A stretch of 64,000 nt of DNA, taken from contig OW679202.1 in NCBI GenBank assembly GCA_940337035.1, positions 45,277,763 to 45,341,762 on the forward strand, in the 5' to 3' direction. Below the pieces are notes generated by a model that was not told where the DNA came from, made no database searches, and saw only the letters and a list, made by a program, of their open reading frames with translations. Shown here piece after piece: positions 24,904 to 36,215 of this stretch. Position 1 is the stretch's first letter. Each line of letters opens with the position of its first letter. The stretch is from Agriotes lineatus. Its lineage: Eukaryota; Arthropoda; Insecta; Coleoptera; Elateridae. Made by a program: the position numbers and the translations under genes.

Positions 24904-25424
24904 GAGGGTTTAGTGATACCATTGAACCAAGAAGAACGTTTGGAAATACACCTCAGTGCCATAGATGCCAACGCTATGGCCATACCAAAAAGTACTGCCG
25001 CTTGCAACCAAGGTGCGTGAAGTGCCTGGGTAATCATTTATATAGTGCTTGTGATAAAAACAAAAATACTGCTCCAATATGTGTCAACTGTGGAGAGAAC
25101 CACCCAGCCAACTTCAGAGGGTGCAAATATTTCCAGGAATCTAAGTTTAACAAAAGTAAAACACATAATAGAAATATTTCCTCTGGTAGCAACAAACAAG
25201 CACCCCCTGAAAACAACACTACCAACTTTCCCCATCTTACCAAATCCACATGGGCAACTAATCGTAGTCAACCCTGGAACACGATAAATAACACATCTCC
25301 TGAAAATGAGTCGCTAGCCAACACTATCCTGACATCAATCCTCAGATTAATTCAACCGTTTCTAGGGCAAATTAAACAATTCATATTAACAAAGTTTTTA
25401 CCTTTGCTTCTTAATGGATCATAA
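24904..25424 (+). pseudogene. ORF1 (Gag-like, CCHC zinc knuckles), partial
   Basis: Nucleic-acid-binding ORF1 protein of the Jockey-like element, which packages element RNA. Three Cys/His clusters are visible: QCHRCQRYGHTKKYC (about 24954-24998), RCVKCLGNHLYSAC (25011-25052) and ICVNCGENHPANFRGC (25078-25125). A 'PRE'-type domain normally precedes them. The preceding ENQTFYQSFY lies in another frame at 24870-24900, and a TGA sits at 24903 in the zinc-knuckle frame, so there is a frameshift there. The remaining tail is polar and ends FLPLLLNGS at 25424, overlapping ORF2 by 11 nt. The N-terminal half is in the gap. Confidence 0.75.
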
Positions 25425-26580
25425 CTGTAATAGAGCTATTAATCACATAAAACTCCTAAACTGGAATGCAAATGGTATTAAAGCCCAGCAAACGACATTT
25501 AAAGCCTTTCTTACACGACATAACATAGATATAGCGTGCATTACCGAGACACACTTAACAACAAACGATCGTTTTAAAGTGTCAGGCTATCACTGCTATC
25601 GTTCAGATAGAAATGCAATATTTGCCTCTGGAGGAGTAGCTATCCTTGTTAAACAAAGAATTATTCACCATGAACTGCCAAACATTAACACCATCAATCT
25701 TGAAACGGTTGCAGTTAACGTTAAAACACATGCTGGTAACTACATTAAAATAATAAGTGCTTATCGACAACCAAACAAGCAACTTCTCGAATCTGACATT
25801 GAGATAATATTTAATACCAGAGAACCCACTATGCTAATTGGTGATCTAAATTCAAAACATACAATATGGGGCTGCAGAAAAAGCAATCCATCTGGAGCAA
25901 AACTTAATACCTTGTCAGAAACTCACGCCCTCCAAATTTTAGCCCCGGAAGAACCAACGTACTTCCCATATCGGATAGATCATAAACCAGACATACTGGA
26001 TATAGTGGTACAAAAGAATGTCCAAGTACAGATCTTTCAGAAAGCATACACCGAACTCGACTCCGATCATTTGCCGGTGGTGATATCATTTATAGCCATT
26101 CCTGCACAAAGACACCATGAAGCTAAACTAATAAATGGATTTGTAGACTGGGACTATTTCCACGAAACAATCGACAAAAGCCTCAAATATCCAAACGACT
26201 TAAAAACTACAGAAGAAATAGACGAAACGGCCACCCATATTTCATCATGCATAGTCAAAAGTATTCAAGCATCCACAATAACCCGAAAGAACCCAAAACC
26301 GAGCAATCTTAAAATACCCCCAATACAAATAATTAACCTAATAAAACAAAAAAGCCAACTACGTAGAGAATGGCAGCGAACCAGAGACCCTGCAACAAAA
26401 AATCAATTAAATAACTTGACACATCGTATCAAAAGGGAACTAGACGACCACAGAATACAGTCGTACCAAAAATGCATCAGGACCTACGAGCCGGGAGATC
26501 CAGGCTTTGGAAGACCACGAGGAGGATTTTACGCCAATCGCAAGAAATTCCTTCCCTATCCTCACAAAATTCAATATTAA
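25414..26580 (+). pseudogene. ORF2 part 1: APE-type endonuclease
   Basis: N-terminal endonuclease of ORF2, which nicks chromosomal target DNA to prime reverse transcription. Starting at ATG 25414 it shows LLNWNANGI (about residue 14), ITETHL, a CYRSDR block, IISAYRQPN, IGDLNSKHTIWGC and, near residue 220, LDSDHLPVVISF. These are the catalytic Asn, Glu, Asp-x-Asn and Ser-Asp-His of the exonuclease-endonuclease-phosphatase fold, so the domain looks intact. A basic linker follows (KQKSQLRREWQRTRDPAT). From about 26490 the frame drifts into nonsense while the RT frame opens, so a one-base-type frameshift separates the two halves. The real domain boundary is near 26480, not the stop at 26580. Confidence 0.85.
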
Positions 26581-28136
26581 ACACGGATGAAGAAAAATGT
26601 GAAGCATTCGCTGACCATCTTGAGCAAACTTTCACCTCGCACAATCATCAATATCCAGGCTTTACCAATATAGTCCTCAGACACATAGAAACACATCAAC
26701 CACTAGCGGGAAGTAACATGAAGCCAACCTCTCCTAACGAACTAGCCTCCATAATAAAAACTCTCCCAGCACACAAAACTCCAGGAGAAGATAAAATAAC
26801 CAACTTAATAATTAAAAATTTTACGCGAAAAGCTCTGGCATACTTAGCCACCATGTTTAACTCATGCATGAGAATTGGTTATTTCCCCAACAAATGGAAG
26901 CATGCGATAATACTGATGTTTCCTAAGCCAGGGAAAAACAAGAAAGAACTTACTAGCTACAGACCTATTAGCCTGCTATCCAACATCTCCAAAGTTTTTG
27001 AAAAAGTGATCTATATTAGGCTCAGCGATGAAGTTACCAGACTCCAGTTACTTCCAACATTTCAGTTTGGGTTTAGAAAGGGGCATTCTACTTGTCACCA
27101 ACTGCAAAGAATCGTTGAAACAATTGAGAAAGGGTATGAGAGTAAACAATATACAGCAGCATTATTTATAGATTTAGCTCAGTCCTTCGATCGGGTGTGG
27201 GTTGAAGGACTTAAATACAAAATTGCTCGTCTCTTAATCCCGGAATACTTAAAAGGTATTCTATTTTCGTACCTTGAAAACCGTTCCTTTGCAGTTAAAA
27301 TACATGCAAATATTTCCTCAACTAGAAATATTAGAGCAGGAGTGCCACAGGGAAGTATTTTGGGCCCTATTTTATTTAATATTTTCATTCACGATATGCC
27401 CAACACCAATGCAGACCTTGCATTATTTGCCGATGATACTGTTTTGCTGACTAAAAATGAAAATCTAGTAGAAGCGATTCTACAACTTCAAATCGCCACG
27501 AACACGATAGCGAGATGGTTCAAGCATTGGAATTTAACTATAAATCATGGCAAGTGTGCGGCAAAGATATTTACCCTTCGACGGATCAATGCTCCACCGT
27601 TAATAACAATTAATAATAATACCATAACATGGAATAGTTCTGCAGAAGCAGTGAAGTACCTAGGTATATACTTGGATACTCGCCTCACCTGGAGGTACCA
27701 TATTAGCAAAAAGCTAAACGAGGGTCACATTAGATTAGTGCAACTGTATCCACTGATCAACAAAAAATCGTCACTACAGGCAAAATGTGTCACCCTACTC
27801 TATAAGTCGTTGATACGTCCATTAATCTTATACGGATGTGCAGTTTGGGCCAACGCATCGAAAGCCAACGTAAATAGAATTCAAGCCCTACAAAATAAAA
27901 TACTCAGAATAGCAGTGAACGCCCCTGGTACGTTACCAATAATCAACTTCATTACGAACTTGGTATGTATACTATTCAAGAACACATTAAAAAATTAACA
28001 AAAAATTTCCATTTGAACTTTAACAATTGTGAAGGTGCAACATTCTACGAGTTAGGGCGAAGACAAATACATACGCGATTAAAACGTAAATTACCACAAG
28101 ACCTTTATCTAACTGCAAGTGAAAGTGATAATGATT
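26472..28136 (+). pseudogene. ORF2 part 2: reverse transcriptase
   Basis: RT domain of the Jockey-like element. The meaningful sequence starts at about 26480 (LWKTTRRILR). RT blocks follow: KTPGEDKITNLIIKNF, WKHAIILMFPKPGKNKKEL, SYRPISLLSNISKVFEKVIY, FGFRKGHSTCHQL, LFIDLAQSFDRVW (first catalytic Asp), AGVPQGSILGPILFNIF, LALFADDTVLL (catalytic Asp pair), KYLGIYLDTRLTW, and LIRPLILYGCAVWANASKAN in the thumb. Near 27950 the frame breaks: frame 0 stops at 27998, while LGMYTIQEHIKKLTKNF and the rest of the tail continue in another frame to TAA at 28136. No RNase H domain follows. Apart from two frameshifts the sequence is open. Confidence 0.85.
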
Positions 28137-28300
28137 AATAGTGATAAATCGAACACGTGTAGATACCTAAATAATAATTGACAATTTAGAATAGGTGTTA
28201 CTTACCTCTCTGATACTCTGTAATTGTAGTTATTTTGTTTTTTATGTCCAACACTGCCATGAATAACAATGATTTTGTTGAACTGGTATAAATCCTAAAT

Positions 28301-28320
28301 AAAAAAAAAAAAAAAAAAAA
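28301..28320 (+). repeat. Poly(A) tail of the Jockey-like element
   Basis: Twenty A directly after CCTAAAT, marking the 3' end. It is uninterrupted, unlike tails of old insertions. Confidence 0.9.
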
Positions 28321-28701
28321 GTTAGATTATCTAGACTTACAAAAAGCAGTTCCCAAAATGGTTTTTCTTTATAAAGGCTTAAAAATGTATAATAACCTTC
28401 CAATTACAGTTAAAGGAACTAACAATATCTAAGTATAAAAAACCTAAGCGACAAACAATTGCGAATCTTAAATAGCGTATAACTAAATAAAGATTGTCAT
28501 TATAAATCTTTTCTTGGAAACTGCAGTACGATGCCCCTGACAATAATTTTACTTTAGCCATAAACATTTCAGTTATCCTGCTAACTCGGTAAAATTGCAT
28601 CATTCTCATAATAATTATTAAAAACTTCGGCTTCTGCATCTTTGGCGCCCGAGGCATGTACCCCGTTTCGCCCCTCCATAAATCTAAACCACACTATCAT
28701 A

Positions 28702-28906
28702 CAAGGTGGCACAAAAAATTAATTTCATTTTATTTTTTAATATACTAATTTAATTGTTGCGTTGATAATGGGAATCCTTTGGTCTAATTGAAAACGTCAA
28801 ATTATAACATTTTTCATCCCGCCTTTCATTGACCTGAACGAATCGTAAACAGCTCGACTTATTTTGTGCACATTAGCGCGAGACTGGGGAAAAATGATCC
28901 ACCCTG
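28702..28906. mobile_element. Small mariner-type MITE with TA flanks
   Basis: 205-bp segment bounded on both sides by TA (28700-28701 and 28907-28908). The left end reads CAAGGTGGCACAAAAAATT, and the complement of the right end reads CAGGGTGGATCATTTTTCC, an imperfect terminal inverted repeat. TA target sites and a CAGGGTG-type tip fit Tc1/mariner-derived MITEs. No coding capacity. Confidence 0.45.
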
Positions 28907-28919
28907 TAGAACTACCAAT

Positions 28920-31125
28920 GGTGGGATCTAAATGCGTTCTGGAACGGGTCGCATTGTAGGGAAGCAAAACCTTAAAATATGCCGTCGGTTTATCGTTAAA
29001 AAGCGCGGATAGGTCGCATTTGACAAAAAAGCGACGGTTTTAATTACTTTTCGGATCTAGACTATTCCGACGAAAGAAGCCAAATGTGGCGGGTATTTTG
29101 TTCGCGGGTCGAGTGGGTGAATCTTTCTAATGAATTATCACTGGGTCTTAATAATTTCGCGGGCGGCTGCGGCTCGGAAACGCCTAGAACGTTTTCAGAC
29201 CGCTCTCTTCTCTGCATTTATCAAGCACGTGGCACATGACACTTCAATAACGTAATTAAATCCGCAAAATGGCCTCAGTGTTGAAATATAGCCCAGTTAT
29301 TATCATCGCCAGTCACAACGTCCTCGAAGTTACACTAAAAATTAAATTATCCGTCAAATGATATCGTTCTGCGGCAACTGCGAATGCGGCTTTCAAAGTT
29401 TAACCGATATGTTGATATTCAGACAGTAATCCGGTCCCAGCAGAGCCGAATTAAATGTGATGTGCAATGATGTTTAAGACATGTTCGCTTTTGACGTTGT
29501 TAAGCCCTCGCATAAAATCACTTTGTCCAAGTTCTAACTCGCCGTCATGCATTATCATCAGCGCATTATCGCCCTCGATCCGCGCGGTTCGCCTTTGGCG
29601 GAAACACGGACCCTTCCAACTGTGCATATTTAGTGAACTACGTAAATTTTATTACAATATATTTCTTGTTTAACTTAACTCGTTAAGATACACTTTGGAA
29701 CGTGCATTCGTTTTGTCTAAAGACATTATTAATTCGTACCCCGGAGACTGTCATCTTATTAAGCCATTGAAACAGCGACGCTCCGCCATTTGGAATTTGG
29801 AACTTTTTGTTTTAAATCTGCCGCCGCTGTTTTCTGCAGCGGGCACGCAGATTCCCGAAAATACAATAACCGATTAATTCTCGCGAAACTAGACAATTTC
29901 CTCGTTGACCCTCGGTTTCCAGTTTTCTGGTTTGGGGCTCGTATTGATTAGTGCAAACTTTGGGAATGAAATAAGATATTTCAATTATACAGGGTACTTA
30001 TTCAAAAGATGAACTTAGGAGTAATGTAATTAAATCCAAGGGATACAAGGAAATTTTATTTAAAAAACGGGGAAAACCTTTGCTGTGGATTTTCCCACAC
30101 TTCTTTTAACAGGCGGGGAATCATAAACTCCATTAATAATTGCTAAGTAATTCCAATCTTTAATGCCTAAATCCGTGATGGTTATTAGATATTCTGTTTC
30201 CACGTAGCTCAGGCTACGCTTTCCCATAGATATGTTTCTCAGGCGTTGTATTAAAATCCGGCTTCTTACTAAAAGAAATATTCACCTTTACCTCCGCTCA
30301 AAAAGCTCGAACGATCTAATTAAAAATTACTATTTCACTAATCAACTGAAATAATTTAGCGTTATACAGTGGTTGCTATGAATATTTTTCCCGACGCTTT
30401 CTTATAGGGTTCCAAAGTTAACCTTCAATTTAAGTTTTTTTTGGTCGTAGTTGACACAACTTCTTTCCATTTGAAATAATTTTTGGCACCGAACTTTCGC
30501 TAATGAAGGCTATTAAAATACTGTGAAAATTGCTTTGATTTATTGCTAGGGGAGCTCACGATCGAGCACCCCCATAATAAAAGACGTCATATTTTTCACC
30601 CGTATGTTTGTTGGGGACGTACGGACGATTTTAGTTCCTACAATCAATTAGCTTTAAAGAGATGTGCTTGTTTAATTTCAATAAATCAGGTTCTAGGAAA
30701 ATTTAACTTTTATCCATAAAAGAGTAAAGGTGTATAAATAGTAACAAAACAATACCCACAAAACATCGCCGAAATTGTTAAACATATCACAATCTATTCG
30801 GATGATTAAAAAAAACCGGTTTTTATTTTATTATTTTCCACAGAATTGTTGTCTTTTAACGTTTATTATATACAGTTAAAAATATTTTTATAAAATACAA
30901 CAAGCATAACTTTTTTAAATATAATTAGTCATCCGACCTAAAATGATTTTTACACATTTGATATGCATATAAAAGAAGATATTCGATTATTATTCCTTGT
31001 ATAAATGTATTTTCATAATTTTTATAGGAAAACTCACATGTGGGGTTTTGAGGATGCTAAAAAGATATCGAAAGCAAATTCAGTCTACCTCGTTTGCTAG
31101 TGTAAGTTTCGGAAAATTTGCACAT
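28920..31125. other. No gene; GC-richer, unique-looking block 28,980-29,900
   Basis: No coding or element signature was recognised. 28980-29480 is clearly richer in GC than surrounding sequence, non-repetitive and without a supported frame, with words such as TTTATCAAGCACGTGGCAC (E-box CACGTG, about 29229) and AATGGCCTCAG. TATACAGGGTA at 29990 is a possible stray mariner tip. 30800-31120 is AT-rich. The first block is a candidate host regulatory region, by inference only. Confidence 0.3.
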
Positions 31126-32175
31126 TTCCAATTCTATTCTTGATTTATATAAATGATTTAGTAGCCAGTGGTCATTTTATATTATTTGTTGATGATACTA
31201 GCATTGTACTAAGTCACTCTTGCATTGAACAATTACTACCAGTTTCAAAATTAGTAATAGAAGAAATTATCGAGTGGTTTTCATCGAATAACTTACTCTT
31301 AAGTTAAAACAAAACCTTTAATTTACTATTTAGATCAAATCGTTCTCCTCTAAAGGATGTAGATATAATTAACTCTCACGGAACTATTAAATCTGCAAAT
31401 GTGATAAAATTTCTTGGAATTCAAATATCTAATAATTTTGACTGGCTACCACAAATCAATAGTTTAAATAAAAAACTCAGCTCAGCTGTATTTGTAATTA
31501 GAAAAATTAGTAGGATATTAGGTAAGGATATGGCATAAGTTGTTTATTATGCGTATTTTGAAAGCATTATGAGTTACGGAATTGAAATTTGGGGTAACAG
31601 TTGCCATGTTGATATCATTTTTAAGACACAAAACGAGCAATACGTGCAGTATATTCCTTAGGCTATTTAGAATCATGTAGAAATGTTTTTATTAATAAAA
31701 AAATCTTTACTCTCACAAATATTTATATTTATAAATTAGCACAATTAATATTTAAGAAATTTCCAAAATTAACATGTAACAATGATTTTCATAATTATAA
31801 TACACAATGTAACGACGAACTTCGTTTGCCTAAAGTTAATATGCCCTTAATACAAAATGGTGCCCTATACATGGACATAATTTCTTTTAATAAATTGCCT
31901 ACACATATAAAGGAAACAAATACGTTCGAGGTATTTAAAAAACATCTTAACTTTTTGCTTCATCAAAATAGTTATTATAGTTTAAATGAATTTTTTACAA
32001 GTGATGCATCCCAGTCCGTTGCTCGGTAGAAACACTTTTCATTTTTTGCAAATGGGCCTTTCCCATACAGCCATTAAGGCTTCTTTGTTTTGTACATATT
32101 AGAATTTTTCGTTTGTTTTTTCGTAGTATATTGTACATACATTTGGGAAATAAATAAATAAATAAATAAATAGAT
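31126..32175 (+). mobile_element. 5'-truncated non-LTR retrotransposon, RT palm to 3' end
   Basis: The copy starts inside the RT palm: PILFLIYINDLVASGHFILF at 31129-31190, then FVDDTSIVLSHS (catalytic box, normally FADD), IEEIIEWFSSNNLLLS, FLGIQISNNFDWLPQI, and SAVFVIRKISRILG. After one stop, YYAYFESIMSYGIEIWGNS follows (thumb). The last frame, 31826-32029, gives LRLPKVNMPLIQNGALYMDI and the C-terminus ending ASQSVAR. A 3' UTR and an (AAAT)n tail at 32148-32172 end the element. The block order matches CR1/L2/Daphne-type elements; clade is inferred. At least two stops and one frameshift. Catalytic core upstream of FVDD is lost by 5' truncation, a normal outcome of LINE insertion. Confidence 0.75.
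32148..32172 (+). repeat. (AAAT)n tail of the non-LTR element
   Basis: About six tandem AAAT units ending the 31.1-32.2 kb element; tandem short 3' repeats are common for CR1/RTE/L2-type elements. Confidence 0.85.
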
Positions 32176-32489
32176 GACAGCAGGAATGCTAAAGTGGAAA
32201 TAATGCAAATATGTAGCTTTAGTGATTTTGGGGTTTTATGCAGACTATAAAAATTGCTTCAAAATAAAACGTAATATAGGAAAATTAGTACCATAAATTA
32301 ATATACATGCACCAGCGGAGGAAAAAGAAAAGCTGGCGATAATTTGCAAAAATAGTAAAATTCCAAATTACAGGGTCCGGCAACGACGCGGGGGTGGAAG
32401 ATATTTCTAAAACTATGAGAGTTACATGAATATTGTTTATATTAAAATTGTAGGTACGAAGATGGTGCACATTGCTAAAATATTTTTGA

Positions 32490-33440
32490 TTATACAGGGT
32501 GGCTCATAAAAGATGGCGAATCAAATTTACTTTTTTTGAAATGCATGCCCTATATTTGGGTAGCTAAAAGTTTTGCATTGAAATATTCATCATTTTGATT
32601 TCGAGTTATATGGGCCTAGCGTCAACTGTTTGGGAGATATTAACGATTCTATTAAAAAAATGCTGAACTTCAGGTGGCTGCTGTAAGCAACAGAAAACAA
32701 TTGAATGAAGCAACACGTTATCAAAAAATTATAATTTTCATGAACTACCTTTCAAACGTAAAATGGTGGATCTGGGCATTAATGCTATACAGGGTGCTCA
32801 ATATTTGCAAATTTAATAATTTAGATTTTTTTTACAAATGGAACTTCATATATATTTTTCTTTTGATATGTCACTTCATACCTCTAAATGCAACTGTTTT
32901 TCAAATATGCATGTTTGAACATAAAAAAAAAACAATTTAAGCTCCTTAAGATGCTTTATTTCAAGAGATAACAAACAAACGCCGCCAAAATAATGATTTA
33001 AACACTTGACCCTCCAAAAATTAAAACGCAAACCCAGGTTTAGATACAAGAAATAATAAACACAAAAAAACGATAAATGCAGGAATAAATTAATTCCAAG
33101 GTCAAATAGAATCAGATAAAGAAACAAATTCCAATACATCAAAATCTTATACGTAATTACATTACATGTACAAATAGTTCCCTTTTCCACACTAATACAC
33201 ACAGTAGCGATAAAATGGTGAGAGAAAAATCTGGTGTGATACACGCACACAACTTCCTTTTACAGTGATCTTATAATTAGCCAAAATTTGATTTTAAATT
33301 TTTAAGCATTTGTCAAAAATTTTCAAAAATTACAAATTCTACAAAAACGGTACAAAATAGAGCGTTAGGTGAAGAGACACATTTTCTCTAGAATTTTAAG
33401 CTGAATTCAAAAATGTAATAATATACCGGGTGTTTTATTT
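32490..33440. repeat. Mariner-tip-containing non-coding repeats (unresolved)
   Basis: TATACAGGGTGGCTCATAAA at 32493 and TATACAGGGTGCTCAATATT at about 32789 have the form of Tc1/mariner outer tips, both in the same orientation, and ATATACCGGGTGTTTTATTT at 33422 is a third variant. No complementary right ends were found between them, so single-ended or nested MITE fragments are likely. Open frames at 32674-32940 + and 33250-32876 - have no recognised domain. Confidence 0.35.
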
Positions 33441-33639
33441 AAAATAGGAGTTAATAAAGAAAATAGAAAACAAACAAAAGAAACCCATTTTAGAGGTATT
33501 GCACTGAAAAATCACCTATCTCACTTCAATACACATAAAAAATGTAATCAAAATGTGAAGTTTGAAAAAAATCGTTATAGCCGTTTTTGAAAAAATCGAA
33601 AAAAACTGAAAAATCACAAGAGTAAACACGTACTTCCGG

Positions 33640-33906
33640 TTATGCGATTTTTTTCAAAAGCTTGCTGTCGCATCTACATAGTACCTACACAAAACTTATA
33701 TATGAAGTTTTAACGCCATACCTCTTTCCGTTTTTGAGATATTCTATCCACAGACAGACAGACAGACAGACACACAGACAGACAGACCAATGAAAAAAAA
33801 TATGTTTTTTGGGTTCAGGGGACTCTAAAACGTGAAGATCTGTTGAAAACTCAATTTCGAATTTTTGGGGTGAATCCAATACTTCCTTTATTGTAAAAGG
33901 AAGTAA
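33640..33906 (+). repeat. Helentron-associated-type interspersed repeat, copy D
   Basis: Contains CTTTCCGTTTTTGAGATATT, a (CAGA)n microsatellite at 33750-33787, GGGGACTCTAAAACGTGAAG (about 33818-33837), and ends in a perfect 9-bp stem-loop at 33881-33904: ACTTCCTTT, loop ATTGTA, AAAGGAAGT. This is the clearest terminal palindrome of the family. No tandem core units are seen on its left side. Confidence 0.6.
33750..33787. repeat. (CAGA)n microsatellite
   Basis: About nine CAGA units with one CACA interruption, inside copy D. Confidence 0.9.
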
Positions 33907-34107
33907 AAATGAAGGTATGGATGCCATCTAAAACTGGAGAAAAAACTACCTACGAAATAAGTAAACTAAAAGAAGGTAGAATCAGAGAAAAATTTTGTTT
34001 TATAAGTCAATTATAAAAAAAAATACGTAAAATTAAGTAGACAAGTAGTAGAAACAGTAGAACAAAAATAGCTTCTTATAGAGAAGACGCCATCAAAAAC
34101 AGCAGAA

Positions 34108-34488
34108 CTATTGCCTTCCAGTGTTTCGGTTGCTGGTGTGCATTCGCCATAACTTCCCGCCTTCGGCATCTATTGAGGTTAGATTTTTGTGTGTCATAAC
34201 TTTTCGTATTTCTATCCTCCATTTCAGTTCTGGTCTTCCCCTTCTCCTGCTGCCCACCGGCGACCAGTTCATAATACTCCACCGGTATTGTTCTTCTGAC
34301 ATCCTCAATACACGTCCATACCATTTTAAAATTTTATTCTCTACCCTTTCTATCAATGTCTGCTGCACCCCTACTCTATTTCTTACTTCTTCATTCCTAA
34401 CTCTCTTGATTCTGGAAGTGCGAGCTGTCTCCAAAAGTCCATTTCTGTGGATAGCAGCATTTGTTTTATTTTTTGATTGAGAGTCCAC
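34108..34488 (-). pseudogene. C-terminal tail of the 34-37 kb element's ORF
   Basis: Continues the RT in a shifted frame: RTSRIKRVRNEEVRNRVGVQ, IERVENKILKWYGRVLRMSE, NWSPVGSRRRGRPELKWRIE and a final MTHKNLTSI. The pattern 'NEEIR.R.G...T....IE...LKWYGHV.RM...R.....NW.P.GRRKRGRP' is characteristic of this insect non-LTR group. Confidence 0.75.
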
Positions 34489-35093
34489 GTCTCGATTCCG
34501 TAGGTCAATATGCTTTCTACAATCGCTGAATGCAACTTTTTCTTTGTGTTTATTCTTACATCTCTACTCCATAGAATTCCATTTATACATCCTATTGCTT
34601 TCCTTGCTTGTCCTACTTTTGTTTTAATATCGGTGGTGTAGTTACGAGAGCTATCTAATGTAGTTCCCAAATATTTAAATTTTAGGCAGTTTCCATTTCT
34701 TATGTTGTTTTCTAGAACTAGCTCTACAAGTGGCATTTCTAGATTCATGTACTGTATCCTCTGAAGATTTATTTTTAAGCCCCAGTTACTAAACTCCTCA
34801 ATGAGCTTTCTAGTCATGTATTGTGCGTCTTCTAGGTCCTGGTCGTCCGCAAACAAGATCAAATGTATCTTTTGACTTCCCATTTCAATCCCCATTTCTC
34901 GACATTTTCGATTCCAAATGTCTAGAGCTTTTTCCATACAGATCTTGAATAAGGTAGGCGACAGTCGACATCCCTGTTTAAGCCCTTTTGTGGCCATGAA
35001 GCTTTTGGATATCGTATTTCCATTTTTTATTTGTGCCATATTGTCTGTATATAATCTACAGTCCGTAAGTTGTGGTATATTCATGTTCTTCAT
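34383..35093 (-). pseudogene. Reverse transcriptase domain of the 34-37 kb element
   Basis: An open frame of 236 codons. It includes KGLKQGCRLSPTLFKICMEK (template-grip block 'G..QG..LSP.LF'), HLILFADDQDLEDA (catalytic FADD), WGLKINLQRIQYM, FKYLGTTLDSSRNYTTDIKT (YLG block), RVGQARKAIGC-like KVGQARKAIGCINGILWS, and SAIVESILTYGIETWTLNQK in the thumb. The first palm motif (catalytic Asp A) lies upstream of 35093 and is not in this frame. It ends with a frameshift into the tail frame at about 34400. Confidence 0.8.
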
Positions 35094-36215
35094 AGCTTCC
35101 CATAATAGTAAAACCTGTTTGGTCTTTGGGCATTTGGGGTTTGATTATCCGTCAATTTTATTCTTCAAAACTTTAGTAAACATTCCTATTGAGTTTATTA
35201 TGCTCAAGCCTCTGTAACTTTCGCATTTTGTCTTATCCCCTTTTTAATATATCGAGCATATATATGCTGATCTCCATTCTTGTGGGGGCTGCTCTCCTTC
35301 TAATATTTGATTCAACATATCGTTAATAATGTTATTACATTCTTGCCTTCATATTTTATAAGTTCGATTTCCTCTTCTTCAACTTTTAGCGGTTCTTCTT
35401 CGTTGTCTATCTTATCTTCTTCTACTTTCTGATACTCTTGTCTATCTTCGTGTAGTAGCTTTTCATAATATTTCTTCAAACTGTTCATCGTGACAAATGT
35501 TGTTAATGATCTTAGTGTTTGATTCGATCGCATACTTTTGATAAATTGCCATGCTTCTGCCGATCTTTTGTATGCTATAGTATTTTCTATCTGAATACAT
35601 TTCTAGTTTCCATTGTCTATTCCTTTCTTTCTTTATTTGTTCCTTAACTTTCCTTTTTAATGTATTGTAAGCTCTTTCCTCTGTTGGTTAGTACTTAAAT
35701 ACTTTTGATGTGCCTGTTTTTTCTCTTCAACCAAATGTTCAAGGTTTTTTTCTAGTCTTAATATATTAGTGGAGTTGAGTTTATTTGGCTTGTCTGTCCC
35801 AAGGGCCTCACTTGCTGCTTTGATTATGACTTCCTTTAAGTGTTTATACTTGTCCTCGACAGTGCTGCCTTCATAGATTCTTATGTATTTGTTTATTCGT
35901 TTTGTGTATATGTTTGTGTCATTTCTTCCTGCAAGAAATGTATCTTAAATTCATGGGTTTCTATTTTTTCTTCTTTTTTTCTGCTTTCGCTTGATACGGT
36001 TTTCTCTTCTTGGGACATATAATTTCAGCTTTAACCATTTTATGGTCTGTACTACATTCTGGGCCGCCGTATGCTCTTACATTTTTCACTATACACGATC
36101 TTTGTTGTTTCATTATAATTAAGTCAAGTATCGATCGAAGGTTTCTAGTGCGCTATTCTCCTGTGTAAGTCTTTTTGTGTTTAAATCTAGAATATAAAAT
36201 CGTCAAATCTTGTTG

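Larger units (their letters stand above)
24831..28320 (+). mobile_element. Jockey-clade non-LTR retrotransposon, 5' part in gap
   Basis: Best-preserved element of the window. In order: the 3' part of ORF1 with CCHC zinc knuckles (24904-25424), ORF2 endonuclease (25414-26580), ORF2 reverse transcriptase with its tail (26472-28136), a short 3' UTR and a 20-nt poly(A) at 28301-28320. ORF2 starts inside the last codons of ORF1, an arrangement consistent with coupled translation. The breaks are few: one in ORF1 near 24905, one at the endonuclease/RT junction (about 26475-26500) and one near 27950. With the uninterrupted poly(A) this suggests a fairly recent insertion. The target duplication cannot be assessed because the 5' end lies in the gap. 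Clade by motif order: APE endonuclease, FADD RT, poly(A), no RNase H. Confidence 0.85.
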
